A stretch of 64,000 nucleotides of DNA from Arenibacter hampyeongensis (lineage in GTDB: Bacteria > Bacteroidota > Bacteroidia > Flavobacteriales > Flavobacteriaceae): positions 124,001-188,000 of the forward strand of contig NZ_PIOB01000006.1 of assembly GCF_002909255.1 (NCBI RefSeq). The letters are read 5' to 3'. Shown here piece by piece: positions 55,114 to 64,000 of this stretch. Made by a program: the position numbers and the translations under genes. The notes under the pieces are model-generated. The model was not told the DNA's origin and searched no databases. It worked only from the letters and a program-made list of their open reading frames with translations. Every line of letters starts with the position of its first letter. Within the stretch, counting starts at the first letter, position 1.

Positions 55114-55476
55114 TTACTTCTTATCCAAGCTATATTTTCCAGGACCCAGCAAAAGGATTGTGGTAAAGGTTACCAAAAATAAAATGGCCTTTTCCTTTAC
55201 GTTAAAGGGATCGGAACCGTGTACTATCAATATTACTACCAGCATGGTAATTATTGTAGGTACTGTTGCCCATCTGGTCTTAAATCCTACAATGACTAAA
55301 ATTGGGCATACAAATTCACCAATAACAGCAAGAAATAAGGAAGGTGTTGCACCTAACCCAATAGGATCTCCAAATTCAAAATTACCTCCAATGAGTTTTT
55401 GAAGTTTTGGGAGTCCATGGGTGATCATTAGTAGGGCAGAAGAAACGCGAAGAAGTAGTAGGCCTAGGTCTTTCAT
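55114..55476 (-). CDS. DoxX-family membrane protein
   Basis: 120 residues with four predicted helices. Typical DoxX start: LGLLLLRVSSALLMITHGLP (helix 1 with the TxHG turn), followed by LIGGNFEFGDPIGLG and CPILVIVGFKTRWAT. DoxX-type proteins sit in the inner membrane and are often linked to redox or sulphur stress, but no partner is adjacent here. Between holA and the E1 gene, on the opposite strand to holA. Confidence 0.87.
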   Translation of the reverse strand: MKDLGLLLLRVSSALLMITHGLPKLQKLIGGNFEFGDPIGLGATPSLFLAVIGEFVCPILVIVGFKTRWATVPTIITMLVVILIVHGSDPFNVKEKAILFLVTFTTILLLGPGKYSLDKK

Positions 55477-55611
55477 GGGGGTGTATATAAAATAAAAATT
55501 AATAGATTTAGAGCGGGATAAAAGTAACCATTAGTTTCTTATAATTTTATAAAATATTAAAAGAATTACTCTTGCCGGTAGGTCAAAAAACATTAAGTTA
55601 TCAAGTTTCCT

Positions 55612-58023
55612 CTATCTTAGCTTAGGAAAATCCATAGGATTGGATTCGCGCATTATAGCATATACCTTCTCAAAAATATCCTCCGAGTTGGGTTTGGAAA
55701 AATAGTCGCCATCTGTGGCATAAGCCGGTCTATGAGGCTTTGCCGTAAGGGTTTGGGGAGCACTGTCCAAGTATTTGTAAGCCCCTTGTTTTTCAATAAT
55801 TTCATGGGTTAAATACGCGGAGCAGCCACCAGGAACGTCTTCGTCTATAACCAATAATCTACTTGTCTTTTTAACACTAGTGAGCAAGTCATGTCGTAGA
55901 TCAAAAGGTAACAAACTTTGTGCATCCACAACCTCGGCATCAATCCCTACTTCTTTTAGTTCATTGGCCGCTTGCATCACAATTCTTAAGGTAGATCCAT
56001 AAGACAGCAAGGTAATATCCTCTCCCGGCTTCACAACTTCAACCACTCCAATTGGGGTACACAGTTCCCCTAAGTTATTTGGCATGGGCTCCTTTAGACG
56101 ATAACCGTTCAGGCTTTCAATTAGGAGGGCTGGCTCATTGCCTTTCATAAGGGTATTGTAAAAACCAGCGGCCTTGGTCATGTTCCTGGGCACCAAAATA
56201 TACATACCTCGCAACAAGTGAATTAATCCACCCATTTGCGACCCAGAATGCCAAATTCCTTCCAACCTGTGCCCTCGGGTCCTAACGATCAATGGAGCTC
56301 TCTGTTTACCAACGGTCCTATATAGAAGTGTGGCCAAATCATCTGTCAAGGTAAACAGGGCGTAAAATATATAATCCAAATACTGAATTTCAGCAATGGG
56401 TCGCAAACCTCTCATTGCCATTCCTATACCTTGCCCAATTATGCTAGCTTCCCTAATTCCAACATCCGCTACCCTAAGTTCTCCATATTTCTTCTGAAGT
56501 CCTTCCAATCCTTGATTTACGTCACCAATAGCCCCGCTATCCTCACCAAAAATTAGGGCCTGGGAGTATCTTTCAAAAAGCAGGTCAAAATTATCCCTTA
56601 GAATTACTCTACCATCCACTTCTTCTGACTCTTTATTATAGGAAGGTTTTACTTCTGGAACACTTAAGGCATTGTTACTTTGTTCGTTGTATAGATATGA
56701 GCTGAATTTGGTTTGGGATTCTTCTAAAAATTTGTTTGTCCAAGCCGCCAATAGGTCTTTCTCCTTACTGCTTTCCCCTAATAAATAACGTAGGGCTTTT
56801 CTAGCATTGGAAGCCATATCTTTCTTTATGGGTTCTTCAATGGCTATTAGATCATTTTTGATTTTTGTAATAAAATTTTTATTGATACTGGAGTTGGCTG
56901 CATTTTCCAATAAATTGACCAACACTTTTTTCTGCGCTTTATGGGGAGTTAAAAACTCTTCCCATGCTTCCTTACGCGCACTGCGAACCTGCCTTTTAAT
57001 GTTCTTTTCAAGAGTTTTTAAATCCTCTTCCGTTGCTATGTTATTTTCCAGTATCCACTCCCTATAGCGCTTGTTGCAATCATTATCCCTTTCCCATTGC
57101 AAACGCTCCTCACTTTTGTAACGTTCATGAGAGCCTGAGGTAGAATGACCTTGGGGCTGTGTAAGTTCGGTAATATGAATAAGTACAGGTACATGTTCGT
57201 CCCTGGCAATATCCGATGCATTTTCATACGCATGGATCAGGGCGGTATAATCCCAACCCTTCACTTTTAAGATCTCATAGCCAGCATTCTTTTCGTCCCG
57301 CTGAAAACCAGCTAAAATTTTGGAAATGTCTTCTTTGGTAGTCTGATGTTTGGCATGTACCGAAATGCCGTAATTATCATCCCAAATACTAATTACCATA
57401 GGCACTTGTAAAACTCCGGCAGCGTTTATGGTTTCAAAAAAGACCCCTTCACTGGTACTCGCATTGCCTATGGTTCCCCATGCTACTTCATTGCCGTTCT
57501 CAGAAAATTTTGAACTATTTTGAACTTTTACGTTCCTATATATTTTAGAGGCTTGTGCCAAGCCCAGCAATCTAGGCATTTGTCCGGCAGTACAGGAAAT
57601 ATCGGCACTACTGTTTTTTTGTTTGGTGAGATCTCGCCAGCTTCCGTCTTCATTTAAACTAAAAGTAGTGAAATGTCCTCCCATTTGTCTTCCAGCACTC
57701 ATGGGATCTTTGGTTATATCTGTAGTAGCATATAAACCATGGAAAAAATCTTTTGGCGTAAGTAAATCAAGTGCCATCATAAAAGTTTGATCCCTATAAT
57801 AACCACTTCTGAAATCCCCATTCCTAAAGGATCTGGCCATAGCCAATTGTGGGAGCTCCTTTCCATCGCCAAAAATTCCAAATTTCGCCTTTCCAGTCAG
57901 AACTTCCCTTCTTCCCAATAGGCTACATTCCCTGCTTGTGACCGCTATTTCATAGTCTTTCAATATCTGTAATTGAAAATCGTCAAATGAAATATCGCTG
58001 CTTGCTTCGGAATCTATATTCAT
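55612..58023 (-). CDS. fused E1 alpha/beta subunit of a 2-oxoacid dehydrogenase
   Basis: 803 residues from the ATG at 58023; an in-frame ATG 33 bp upstream lies inside the promoter, so it is not used. The alpha part (about 10-400) has the thiamine diphosphate site (GTIGNASTSEGVFFE...DDNYGIS); the beta part (about 450-803) begins RVILRDNFDLLFERYSQ with EDSGAIGDVNQGLEGL. It decarboxylates a 2-oxoacid (branched-chain or pyruvate/2-oxoglutarate type) and passes the acyl to lipoyl E2. E2 and E3 are not in the window. The alpha-beta fusion is usual in Bacteroidota; the substrate is not fixed by the sequence. Confidence 0.92.
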   Translation of the reverse strand: MNIDSEASSDISFDDFQLQILKDYEIAVTSRECSLLGRREVLTGKAKFGIFGDGKELPQLAMARSFRNGDFRSGYYRDQTFMMALDLLTPKDFFHGLYATTDITKDPMSAGRQMGGHFTTFSLNEDGSWRDLTKQKNSSADISCTAGQMPRLLGLAQASKIYRNVKVQNSSKFSENGNEVAWGTIGNASTSEGVFFETINAAGVLQVPMVISIWDDNYGISVHAKHQTTKEDISKILAGFQRDEKNAGYEILKVKGWDYTALIHAYENASDIARDEHVPVLIHITELTQPQGHSTSGSHERYKSEERLQWERDNDCNKRYREWILENNIATEEDLKTLEKNIKRQVRSARKEAWEEFLTPHKAQKKVLVNLLENAANSSINKNFITKIKNDLIAIEEPIKKDMASNARKALRYLLGESSKEKDLLAAWTNKFLEESQTKFSSYLYNEQSNNALSVPEVKPSYNKESEEVDGRVILRDNFDLLFERYSQALIFGEDSGAIGDVNQGLEGLQKKYGELRVADVGIREASIIGQGIGMAMRGLRPIAEIQYLDYIFYALFTLTDDLATLLYRTVGKQRAPLIVRTRGHRLEGIWHSGSQMGGLIHLLRGMYILVPRNMTKAAGFYNTLMKGNEPALLIESLNGYRLKEPMPNNLGELCTPIGVVEVVKPGEDITLLSYGSTLRIVMQAANELKEVGIDAEVVDAQSLLPFDLRHDLLTSVKKTSRLLVIDEDVPGGCSAYLTHEIIEKQGAYKYLDSAPQTLTAKPHRPAYATDGDYFSKPNSEDIFEKVYAIMRESNPMDFPKLR

Positions 58024-58044
58024 TACGGAATGTATCGTTTGTCG

Positions 58045-58075
58045 CAAAAATATCAAATCATTATGGTTTTTGCAA
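58045..58075 (-). promoter_or_regulatory. promoter of the E1 gene
   Basis: Minus strand TTG (58073-58075), 20-nt spacer, TATTTTTG (58045-58052). The start site would be at about 58038, giving a leader of about 15 nt before the ATG at 58023. This is what rules out the ATG at 58056 as start codon. Confidence 0.7.
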
Positions 58076-58185
58076 CGAATGGAAGAGGATAATAATTAAT
58101 AATTCCTTAAAGAAAACAGAAGTGTGTTTTTAATTATTAAGAATATCACAAAAAATTAACTGGAATATAAGAATATATCAATAAT

Positions 58186-61011
58186 TTAAAACCATTTTCT
58201 GGTAAATAGTCCGGTTAAGGTCCTGGGACTAAAGGTTATCACAAATCTAATTTTTTGATCATATTGAGGCTGAGATATCTCCCAACCATTATTGGAGTAC
58301 AAGGGAAGATAAAGTTCAAAATAATCGGTTAAAAGATTCAAACGTATTCCAGAGTCGTAAACCAATCTTTCTTTAATCCCTTTATTTTTAACCAAACCTA
58401 AATCCCCGTAAAGTTCTATCCAGCGCCAAATATTCACGCTGGTATTAACGGTTGCCATCCAATCATTGGCAAAGGGGTTTTCCAATTTTGATTTAAAACC
58501 ACCTTCGGCAACAATAATTTGTTGACTGTAGATACCAGATCCTTCCGATCTACCTAAATAATCATAATCAAATAGGTAATCCGTAGGCCGGTCAAGGGCA
58601 AAACTAAAGAAGTCAGTGTTCCCAGCGGTTTTATTTCTAATAAATTTACCCGCGAAAAAGCGTAAGTTGAATTGCCTATTGTTCTCAAAAAGTTTGCGGT
58701 ATTCCAATTCGTAAGCAAGCTTGGTAAATTTATTGGAATACTGCGCATCCACGGACCAGGACAAATAATTAATTATATTGTTCGTGGTGTTGTAATATTT
58801 TGCGTTGAGAACATTATAATCAGGATCCGTTTCCAGTCCCAAAGTTTGTAGGTTTGGGTCAATGTCCCTAAAGACACTTATGGATCTAAATATTAATGCT
58901 TCTCTTTTATTCAGCAAAAGATTACTGGGTCTCCAACCGAAACCTATGGATGGACTTAATGTACTGTAGCGTGAATTTTCCTGAAAATGGGAAGTAGACC
59001 CCCTTAGGGAATAATTGGTAACATATAGTCCGCTGGTCCCGTGATATTGACTAAAATTAAATTTACCATATCCCACGAATGTCTTTTCGTTAGGTGCATA
59101 GGTAGGGGCTATATCAAAGACAAAGGGCCTTTCCAATAAGGTTTTGTTGTGCAACCTCATACCTGGGGAGAGTCCATCGTATTTATTGAAGCCCAATACA
59201 GGAACATAAAAAACCTGATTGTAATAGGGATCCTCGGCATCCTTAAAAAATTGAAATTTTAATTTTTTGTTACTGGAAAAGAAGCCGTTCAATGATTTCC
59301 AGTTATCGCGTTGGTTGAATTCCGGTATGGTCTGATCATAATTCAAAACCAAACGGTCCTCACCGTTCCTTGGAATGGTCAAAGTCTGTTCATCGGCTAT
59401 ATCGGTGAACCAATAACTAGAAACAACAGTATCATTTTTAATTCCAAAAAGGGAGATAGGGACATTGGTGCCTTCTTTATTTTTTAAAGTAACGACCAAT
59501 GAATCCTCCAGTTTTTGTACCTTTTTTATTTTAAAATCGATTTTACTCGTAGTAGAAACGTATTCATCAAAAAACCAATTGATATCCTTATCAGAGTTCT
59601 CCACGACTATAAATTTAAAATCTGCCGCAGTTGTTGGTTTTAACCGGTAATTAATGTAGAACTCCTTCACACTGCGATCTACATGTTCTTTACCTGTATA
59701 GTCGGCCAAATATGCCAGCCCTAGTCCGGCCTTGTACCTGTTTGCAATTTTTTGATTGAACTTTATTAGCGAATCGTTGGGGGTTGTAAGGGATTGATCA
59801 ACATTTCTTCTAGCCGATAGCATGTGAAGCAGAGGATATTGTTCATTAAAATTCATTTTTGCCAAATGGAAACTACGGATACCCCAAATGCTTGATAATT
59901 TACCCAACAATTTTTGATCTGGATAGTATTCTTCCACAAAACCGATCATTAGATAGTTCAAAATGGCATCTGTAACCCATTTTTCATTTCTAGTATCAAG
60001 AAACATGGTTTCCTTAATAAAACTATTGAGGGTGGTTTTCAGAAATTTCATTTCAAATTGGAACTGCTCCTCATATGGCCGTATAAAACTGGGAAGTTGA
60101 TTTATTCCATATAAGGGATTCTTATTGTAGTCCAATTCACTTACCAGTACATGCTTATGTGGAAAGTCGCCCAAGTTTTCGTAGATATACTTAGATACCC
60201 TGTTAATAGAAATTCCTGTAGAAATTTCGTCGTATCTGGGAGACCTTAGGTCGGTCAAAATTGTTAGCTCAGGTGTTACATGTTTTATAAATTGCTTGGT
60301 CGGACCAATTATTATTTCACCACTTTTTTGTTGAATTCCCTGCAAATAAATATGCTGTAGATTACCAACAGTTATTTTATTTAATTCATGGAAATTAGAG
60401 ACCGCATTTAAATTTTTAGGGATAATGAGTTCTATGGAGGTGTTCGCCATATCCGTATAAAGATCTTCCAAATTCTTATTGGAATACAAATGCCAACTTC
60501 CGTTATATACGGCGGGGGTAAGGTACCAGTCCTTTAGATAATAACCACCATTATTATTATATCCGTAGGTAGTAAACTTATCCGCAGGTAATTTTACTTT
60601 GTATGTAATAAATAATTTAGTTGATGCTTGGGGTGCTAAGGGACGGTTCAGGACAATTTTGATAATATCTTTACCAGATGCATACTCCCAATCCAATCCG
60701 TGATAGTCGTCGTCAACAGTACTTACGATTTTAGTATTTCCCCTCTCTTCATCTTTTGCGAGATGTAGCCCCTTTTTAAATTCCTCAGCAAATCTTTTGG
60801 CCAATGCAGTGTTTTTATTGGCATAAGCATTAGCCCAATCATTAAGGTAAATAAGCTTTAATGTGTCCTTGGATCTATTTACGTACTCAATATCTTGTTG
60901 AATGGAAAATTCATTTTTTTCTGCATTTAGGGTTGCAATAACCTTGTTGGTATGTTGGGCTATGCAAAGTCCACCGACAAACAAAATTATCAAAAAAATT
61001 ATAGGTTTCAT
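58186..61011 (-). CDS. M1-like protein with lost zinc site and C-terminal outer-membrane barrel
   Basis: 941 residues from the ATG at 61011 (signal peptide MKPIIFLIILFVGGLCIAQ); the frame could be read from a TTG 7 codons earlier, but that dilutes the signal. The front half follows the M1 aminopeptidase layout (beta-sandwich, then catalytic-like helical domain), but the HExxH is absent and the WLxEG region reads KWVTDAILNYL, so no zinc ligands remain. From about 590 the protein turns to beta-barrel (KLKFQFFKDAEDPYYNQVFY, FNLRFFAGKFIRNKTAG) and ends in Phe (LFTRKWF). Probably an outer-membrane protein with a non-catalytic periplasmic domain. It starts 33 bp after the LOG-family gene, likely co-transcribed. 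Confidence 0.75.
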   Translation of the reverse strand: MKPIIFLIILFVGGLCIAQHTNKVIATLNAEKNEFSIQQDIEYVNRSKDTLKLIYLNDWANAYANKNTALAKRFAEEFKKGLHLAKDEERGNTKIVSTVDDDYHGLDWEYASGKDIIKIVLNRPLAPQASTKLFITYKVKLPADKFTTYGYNNNGGYYLKDWYLTPAVYNGSWHLYSNKNLEDLYTDMANTSIELIIPKNLNAVSNFHELNKITVGNLQHIYLQGIQQKSGEIIIGPTKQFIKHVTPELTILTDLRSPRYDEISTGISINRVSKYIYENLGDFPHKHVLVSELDYNKNPLYGINQLPSFIRPYEEQFQFEMKFLKTTLNSFIKETMFLDTRNEKWVTDAILNYLMIGFVEEYYPDQKLLGKLSSIWGIRSFHLAKMNFNEQYPLLHMLSARRNVDQSLTTPNDSLIKFNQKIANRYKAGLGLAYLADYTGKEHVDRSVKEFYINYRLKPTTAADFKFIVVENSDKDINWFFDEYVSTTSKIDFKIKKVQKLEDSLVVTLKNKEGTNVPISLFGIKNDTVVSSYWFTDIADEQTLTIPRNGEDRLVLNYDQTIPEFNQRDNWKSLNGFFSSNKKLKFQFFKDAEDPYYNQVFYVPVLGFNKYDGLSPGMRLHNKTLLERPFVFDIAPTYAPNEKTFVGYGKFNFSQYHGTSGLYVTNYSLRGSTSHFQENSRYSTLSPSIGFGWRPSNLLLNKREALIFRSISVFRDIDPNLQTLGLETDPDYNVLNAKYYNTTNNIINYLSWSVDAQYSNKFTKLAYELEYRKLFENNRQFNLRFFAGKFIRNKTAGNTDFFSFALDRPTDYLFDYDYLGRSEGSGIYSQQIIVAEGGFKSKLENPFANDWMATVNTSVNIWRWIELYGDLGLVKNKGIKERLVYDSGIRLNLLTDYFELYLPLYSNNGWEISQPQYDQKIRFVITFSPRTLTGLFTRKWF

Positions 61012-61044
61012 ATTAAATGCCAACTGCTTCAAGAATCTTTGAAT

Positions 61045-61731
61045 TTAAAAATTTGGACTTAATATATTGCCTTTATAAAAGGCGTCAATTATGTCTACAA
61101 CTTCTTGTTCCGAGTCCACGATCTGTATTAAATCTAGATCTTCTGGACTAATATTCCCCACAGTGAGCATAGAATTTTTTATCCAATCCAACAATCCGCC
61201 CCAAAACTCTGTACCAACCAATATAATCGGGAACTGTTCTATTTTATTGGTCTGTATTAGGGTTATAGCTTCAAAAAGTTCATCCAGTGTTCCAAAACCG
61301 CCGGGCATAACAACAAAACCTTGGGAATATTTTACGAACATGACTTTACGCACAAAGAAATAATCAAAATCCAAACTTTTATCGCTATCTATATAAGGAT
61401 TGTCATGTTGTTCGAAGGGCAGATCAATATTCAATCCAACAGAGGTGCCACCTGCTAAATGTGCTCCTCGATTCCCAGCTTCCATAATTCCAGGACCACC
61501 ACCTGTTATAATTCCATAACCGGCTTCAGATATGCTCTTGGCCACACTTACCGCCAATTCATAGTATTTGTCACCTGGTTTGTTACGTGCCGATCCAAAG
61601 ATGGATACACAAGGTCCAATAGCGCTCATTTTTTCAAATCCATTCACAAATTCGCCCATAATCTTAAATAGAGCCCAGGAATCGTTGGTTTTTATCTCAT
61701 TCCATCCTTTATGATGTTGTTCTTTTCTCAT
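61045..61731 (-). CDS. LOG-family (TIGR00730) Rossmann-fold protein
   Basis: 228 residues. LOG motifs: ISEAGYGIITGGGPGIMEAG (GGGxGxM) and PGGFGTLDELFEAITLIQ (PGGxGTxxE), both intact. The family cleaves nucleoside 5'-monophosphates to base and ribose-5-phosphate (cytokinin-type phosphoribohydrolase). The larger Gly-rich layout with extra N-terminal residues (GWNEIKTNDSWALFKIMGEF) matches the bacterial long subgroup. Upstream of the M1-like gene on the same strand. Confidence 0.92.
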   Translation of the reverse strand: MRKEQHHKGWNEIKTNDSWALFKIMGEFVNGFEKMSAIGPCVSIFGSARNKPGDKYYELAVSVAKSISEAGYGIITGGGPGIMEAGNRGAHLAGGTSVGLNIDLPFEQHDNPYIDSDKSLDFDYFFVRKVMFVKYSQGFVVMPGGFGTLDELFEAITLIQTNKIEQFPIILVGTEFWGGLLDWIKNSMLTVGNISPEDLDLIQIVDSEQEVVDIIDAFYKGNILSPNF

Positions 61732-61826
61732 ATTATATTTTTATCCACATTCAATTTAAACCATCGCTTACATTGCATATAAAATGCATTTTTGAAGAAA
61801 ATAGTATTTTAAATGGACTATTAATT

Positions 61827-64000
61827 TCACAAACCTAATTCTTTTCTAAGAAATATTGAGGTGTAACTCTTTTTATCCAAAGCCACTTCTTCAGGAGTAC
61901 CTTTTGCAACTACCATACCACCATTTCGCCCACCTTCATAACCAATGTCGATAATATGGTCCATCATTTTTATAACGTCAATATTATGTTCAATTACCAG
62001 TACCGTATTCCCCTTGTTTACAAGCTTATTAAGCACGTTCATCAATACCCTAATATCCTCAAAGTGTAAGCCAGTTGTTGGTTCGTCCAAAATATAAAAG
62101 GTATTACCTGTGTCCCTTTTAGAGAGTTCGGTAGCTAATTTTATTCGCTGTGCCTCCCCTCCCGAAAGGGTGGTAGACTGTTGGCCCAAGGAAATATATC
62201 CAAGACCTACATCTTGAATAGTCTTTAATTTGCGATAAATTTTAGGGATATTCTCAAAAAATGCCACCGATTCGTTTATGGTCATTTCCAGCACATCCGC
62301 GATGGATTTGCCCTTGTATCGGATTTCCAAGGTTTCCCTATTAAAACGTTTACCATTGCAGGTCTCACATTCAACATATACATCGGGCAAAAAATTCATC
62401 TCGATAACCCTTAAACCTCCGCCTTGGCAAGTTTCACAACGGCCTCCAGTTACATTAAAGCTAAACCGACCGGGTTTATACCCCCTAATGGCAGCTTCTT
62501 GTGTCTTGGCGAAAAGAGACCTGATTTCGCTAAAGACGCCTGTATAGGTTGCCGGATTGGACCGTGGTGTTCTTCCAATGGGCGATTGATTAATATCTAT
62601 TACTTTGTCAATATTTTCCAGTCCCTTGATTTTTTTGTAGGGCATGGGTTTTTTTACACCATTAAAATAAAAGGCATTTAATATTGGATATAGGGTCTCA
62701 TTGATCAAGGTAGATTTTCCGCTGCCTGAAACGCCAGTGACCCCAATCATTTTTCCTAGGGGAAAACTAACGGAAACATTTTTTAAATTATTACCGGTAC
62801 AGCCAGTTAATTCAAGGCTTTTACCATTCCCTTCCCTACGTTTTTTGGGAATCTCAATTTTCAATTTCCCAGAGATATAATCGGCGGTCAAGGTGTGATG
62901 GTTCTTTAAAGCCTCAGGCTTACCTTCCGAAATTATTTCCCCTCCATGTTTTCCAGCTTTAGGTCCAATATCTATGACATGGTCTGCGCGCTCTATCATG
63001 TCGCGGTCATGTTCCACAACTATTACAGAATTGCCAAGGTCTCTAAGAGATTCCAAGGACTTAATTAAACGTTCGTTATCCCTTTGGTGCAAACCTATAC
63101 TGGGTTCATCCAGAATATATAGGACACCTACCAATTGAGATCCAATTTGTGTTGCCAACCTAATGCGCTGGGCTTCACCCCCCGAAAGTGACTTACTGCT
63201 TCTATTTAAGGATAAATAATCCAAGCCTACATCCAATAAGAATTGAATTCTTGTTTTTATCTCCTTAATAATTTCCTCGGCAATTTTTAATTGGTTGCCT
63301 TCTAATATTTTTTCCAGACCGTTAAAGAAATCAGCCAAATCTGTAATGTCCAGATTGGATAGGTCGGCAATATTTTTGTTGTCGATCTTAAAGTACAAGG
63401 ACTCTTGTTTTAAACGTGTCCCATCACAACTTGGACATTTAATTTTGTCCATATATTCCTTTGCCCATCTTTTGATCGAAGTAGAATTGGCCTCATGAAA
63501 TTGACTCTTAATAAAGTTGGATATCCCTTCGTAATCTATTTTGTAAAGACGTTTTACCCCTAAGGTTTTGGAGTCCACTTCAAAACTTTCCTTGCCGCCG
63601 TAGAGCAATATTTGAATAGCTTCACCTGGAATTTGGGAAACAGGGGCCGTAATTTCAAAATTATAGCGTTGCGCTATGGTTTCGATCTGTTTAAAGGCCC
63701 AGGAATTTTTATATTCTCCCAAAGGGGCAATGCCTCCTCCTTTGATCGACAACTTTTTGTTCGGGAAAATTTTATTTTCGTTTACCTCATAAACATGCCC
63801 CAGCCCATTACAATCGGGACACATGCCCTTGGGTGAGTTAAAAGAAAACGTATTGGGCTCAGGGGAAGGATATGAAATTCCGGTTGAGGGACACATTAAA
63901 TCCCTACTAAAATAGCGCGGCACCTCGGTTCCCTCTTCCAAAATCATCAATACATTTTCGCCACTGTACATTGCCGTATTGATAGTTTCGGAAATACGCT
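61827..64000 (-). CDS. uvrA: UvrABC system protein A, N-terminus off the right edge
   Basis: The C-terminal 724 codons are present; the first part, with the first Walker A, lies beyond the right edge. The frame is open to the last base (upstream residues RISETINTA are UvrA-like), so the internal ATG at 63971 is not the start. Visible: zinc module CPDCNGLG and CPSCDGTRL, ABC signature LSGGEAQRIRLATQIGSQLV with Walker B LYILDEPSIGLHQRDN, second Walker A GVTGVSGSGKSTLI, zinc hook CETCQGGG...CETCNGKRF, second signature LSGGEAQRIKLATELSK and Walker B YILDEPTTGLHF. UvrA finds bulky DNA lesions and loads UvrB in nucleotide excision repair. Confidence 0.97.
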   Translation of the reverse strand, partial: RISETINTAMYSGENVLMILEEGTEVPRYFSRDLMCPSTGISYPSPEPNTFSFNSPKGMCPDCNGLGHVYEVNENKIFPNKKLSIKGGGIAPLGEYKNSWAFKQIETIAQRYNFEITAPVSQIPGEAIQILLYGGKESFEVDSKTLGVKRLYKIDYEGISNFIKSQFHEANSTSIKRWAKEYMDKIKCPSCDGTRLKQESLYFKIDNKNIADLSNLDITDLADFFNGLEKILEGNQLKIAEEIIKEIKTRIQFLLDVGLDYLSLNRSSKSLSGGEAQRIRLATQIGSQLVGVLYILDEPSIGLHQRDNERLIKSLESLRDLGNSVIVVEHDRDMIERADHVIDIGPKAGKHGGEIISEGKPEALKNHHTLTADYISGKLKIEIPKKRREGNGKSLELTGCTGNNLKNVSVSFPLGKMIGVTGVSGSGKSTLINETLYPILNAFYFNGVKKPMPYKKIKGLENIDKVIDINQSPIGRTPRSNPATYTGVFSEIRSLFAKTQEAAIRGYKPGRFSFNVTGGRCETCQGGGLRVIEMNFLPDVYVECETCNGKRFNRETLEIRYKGKSIADVLEMTINESVAFFENIPKIYRKLKTIQDVGLGYISLGQQSTTLSGGEAQRIKLATELSKRDTGNTFYILDEPTTGLHFEDIRVLMNVLNKLVNKGNTVLVIEHNIDVIKMMDHIIDIGYEGGRNGGMVVAKGTPEEVALDKKSYTSIFLRKELGL

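Noticed and set aside
1-64000. CRISPR arrays, insertion sequences, prophage or rRNA
   Set aside because: No regularly spaced repeats, transposase, integrase, phage structural genes or rRNA sequence were seen in reading.

Overview
The window reads as chromosome of a marine-type Flavobacteriaceae (Bacteroidota). Evidence: SusC/SusD pair, ASPIC/UnbV and PKD proteins, fused CcsBA cytochrome c biogenesis protein, fused E1 alpha/beta dehydrogenase, bacillithiol deacetylase BshB1, AT-rich leaders without Shine-Dalgarno sequences, and promoters of the Bacteroidota form TTG-N19/20-TAnnTTTG. I see no phage, insertion sequence, CRISPR array or rRNA. The genus cannot be fixed from the sequence alone.

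1-14.5 kb (minus strand): a nutrient-uptake locus. It holds a LacI-type regulator, a SusC/SusD outer-membrane pair preceded by a perfect 20-bp palindrome (probable operator), an FG-GAP/UnbV lipoprotein and a DUF5107 protein (cut by the left edge), a sodium/solute symporter with an unlisted 33-residue membrane peptide just upstream, and a large exported PIG-L-type deacetylase. No glycoside hydrolase is visible.

14.6-18.0 kb (minus): a compact housekeeping operon: DUF2520 protein, KdsC-like phosphatase, Maf pyrophosphatase, a lipoprotein and a small MscS channel. 18.5-25.3 kb (plus): CcsBA, a MATE exporter, a PLP trans-sulfuration enzyme and BshB1. 25.3-30.6 kb: an orphan TPR histidine kinase, tRNA-His with promoter and terminator, an exported hypothetical protein and RecG.

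30.8-40.1 kb is the most unusual region. An ECF-type sigma factor and a one-span anti-sigma-like protein with periplasmic TPRs (plus strand) lie divergent from a minus-strand set: two paralogous lipoproteins flanking a third lipoprotein, then a PKD/beta-barrel outer-membrane protein and a TPR-CHAT protein. The CHAT protein has a signal peptide and a C-terminal membrane anchor, so its protease-like domain should face the periplasm. The three lipoprotein genes share a near-identical 34-bp promoter-like block at a fixed 40-41 bp from their start codons, unlike the usual Bacteroidota promoter. I infer an envelope-sensing ECF regulon.

40.1-44.0 kb (plus): an M1 aminopeptidase and two tandem patatin-like lipases linked by ATGA overlaps. 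44.0-64 kb: mixed housekeeping and envelope genes, including a degenerate OmpA-like protein and its canonical paralog, an M20 amidohydrolase, a UvrD/PcrA helicase, TsaC, a family 2 glycosyltransferase, a lone HsdR-N-like nuclease domain divergent from DNA polymerase III delta, DoxX, E1 alpha/beta, an M1-like protein that has lost its zinc site and carries a beta-barrel, a LOG-family protein, and UvrA cut by the right edge.
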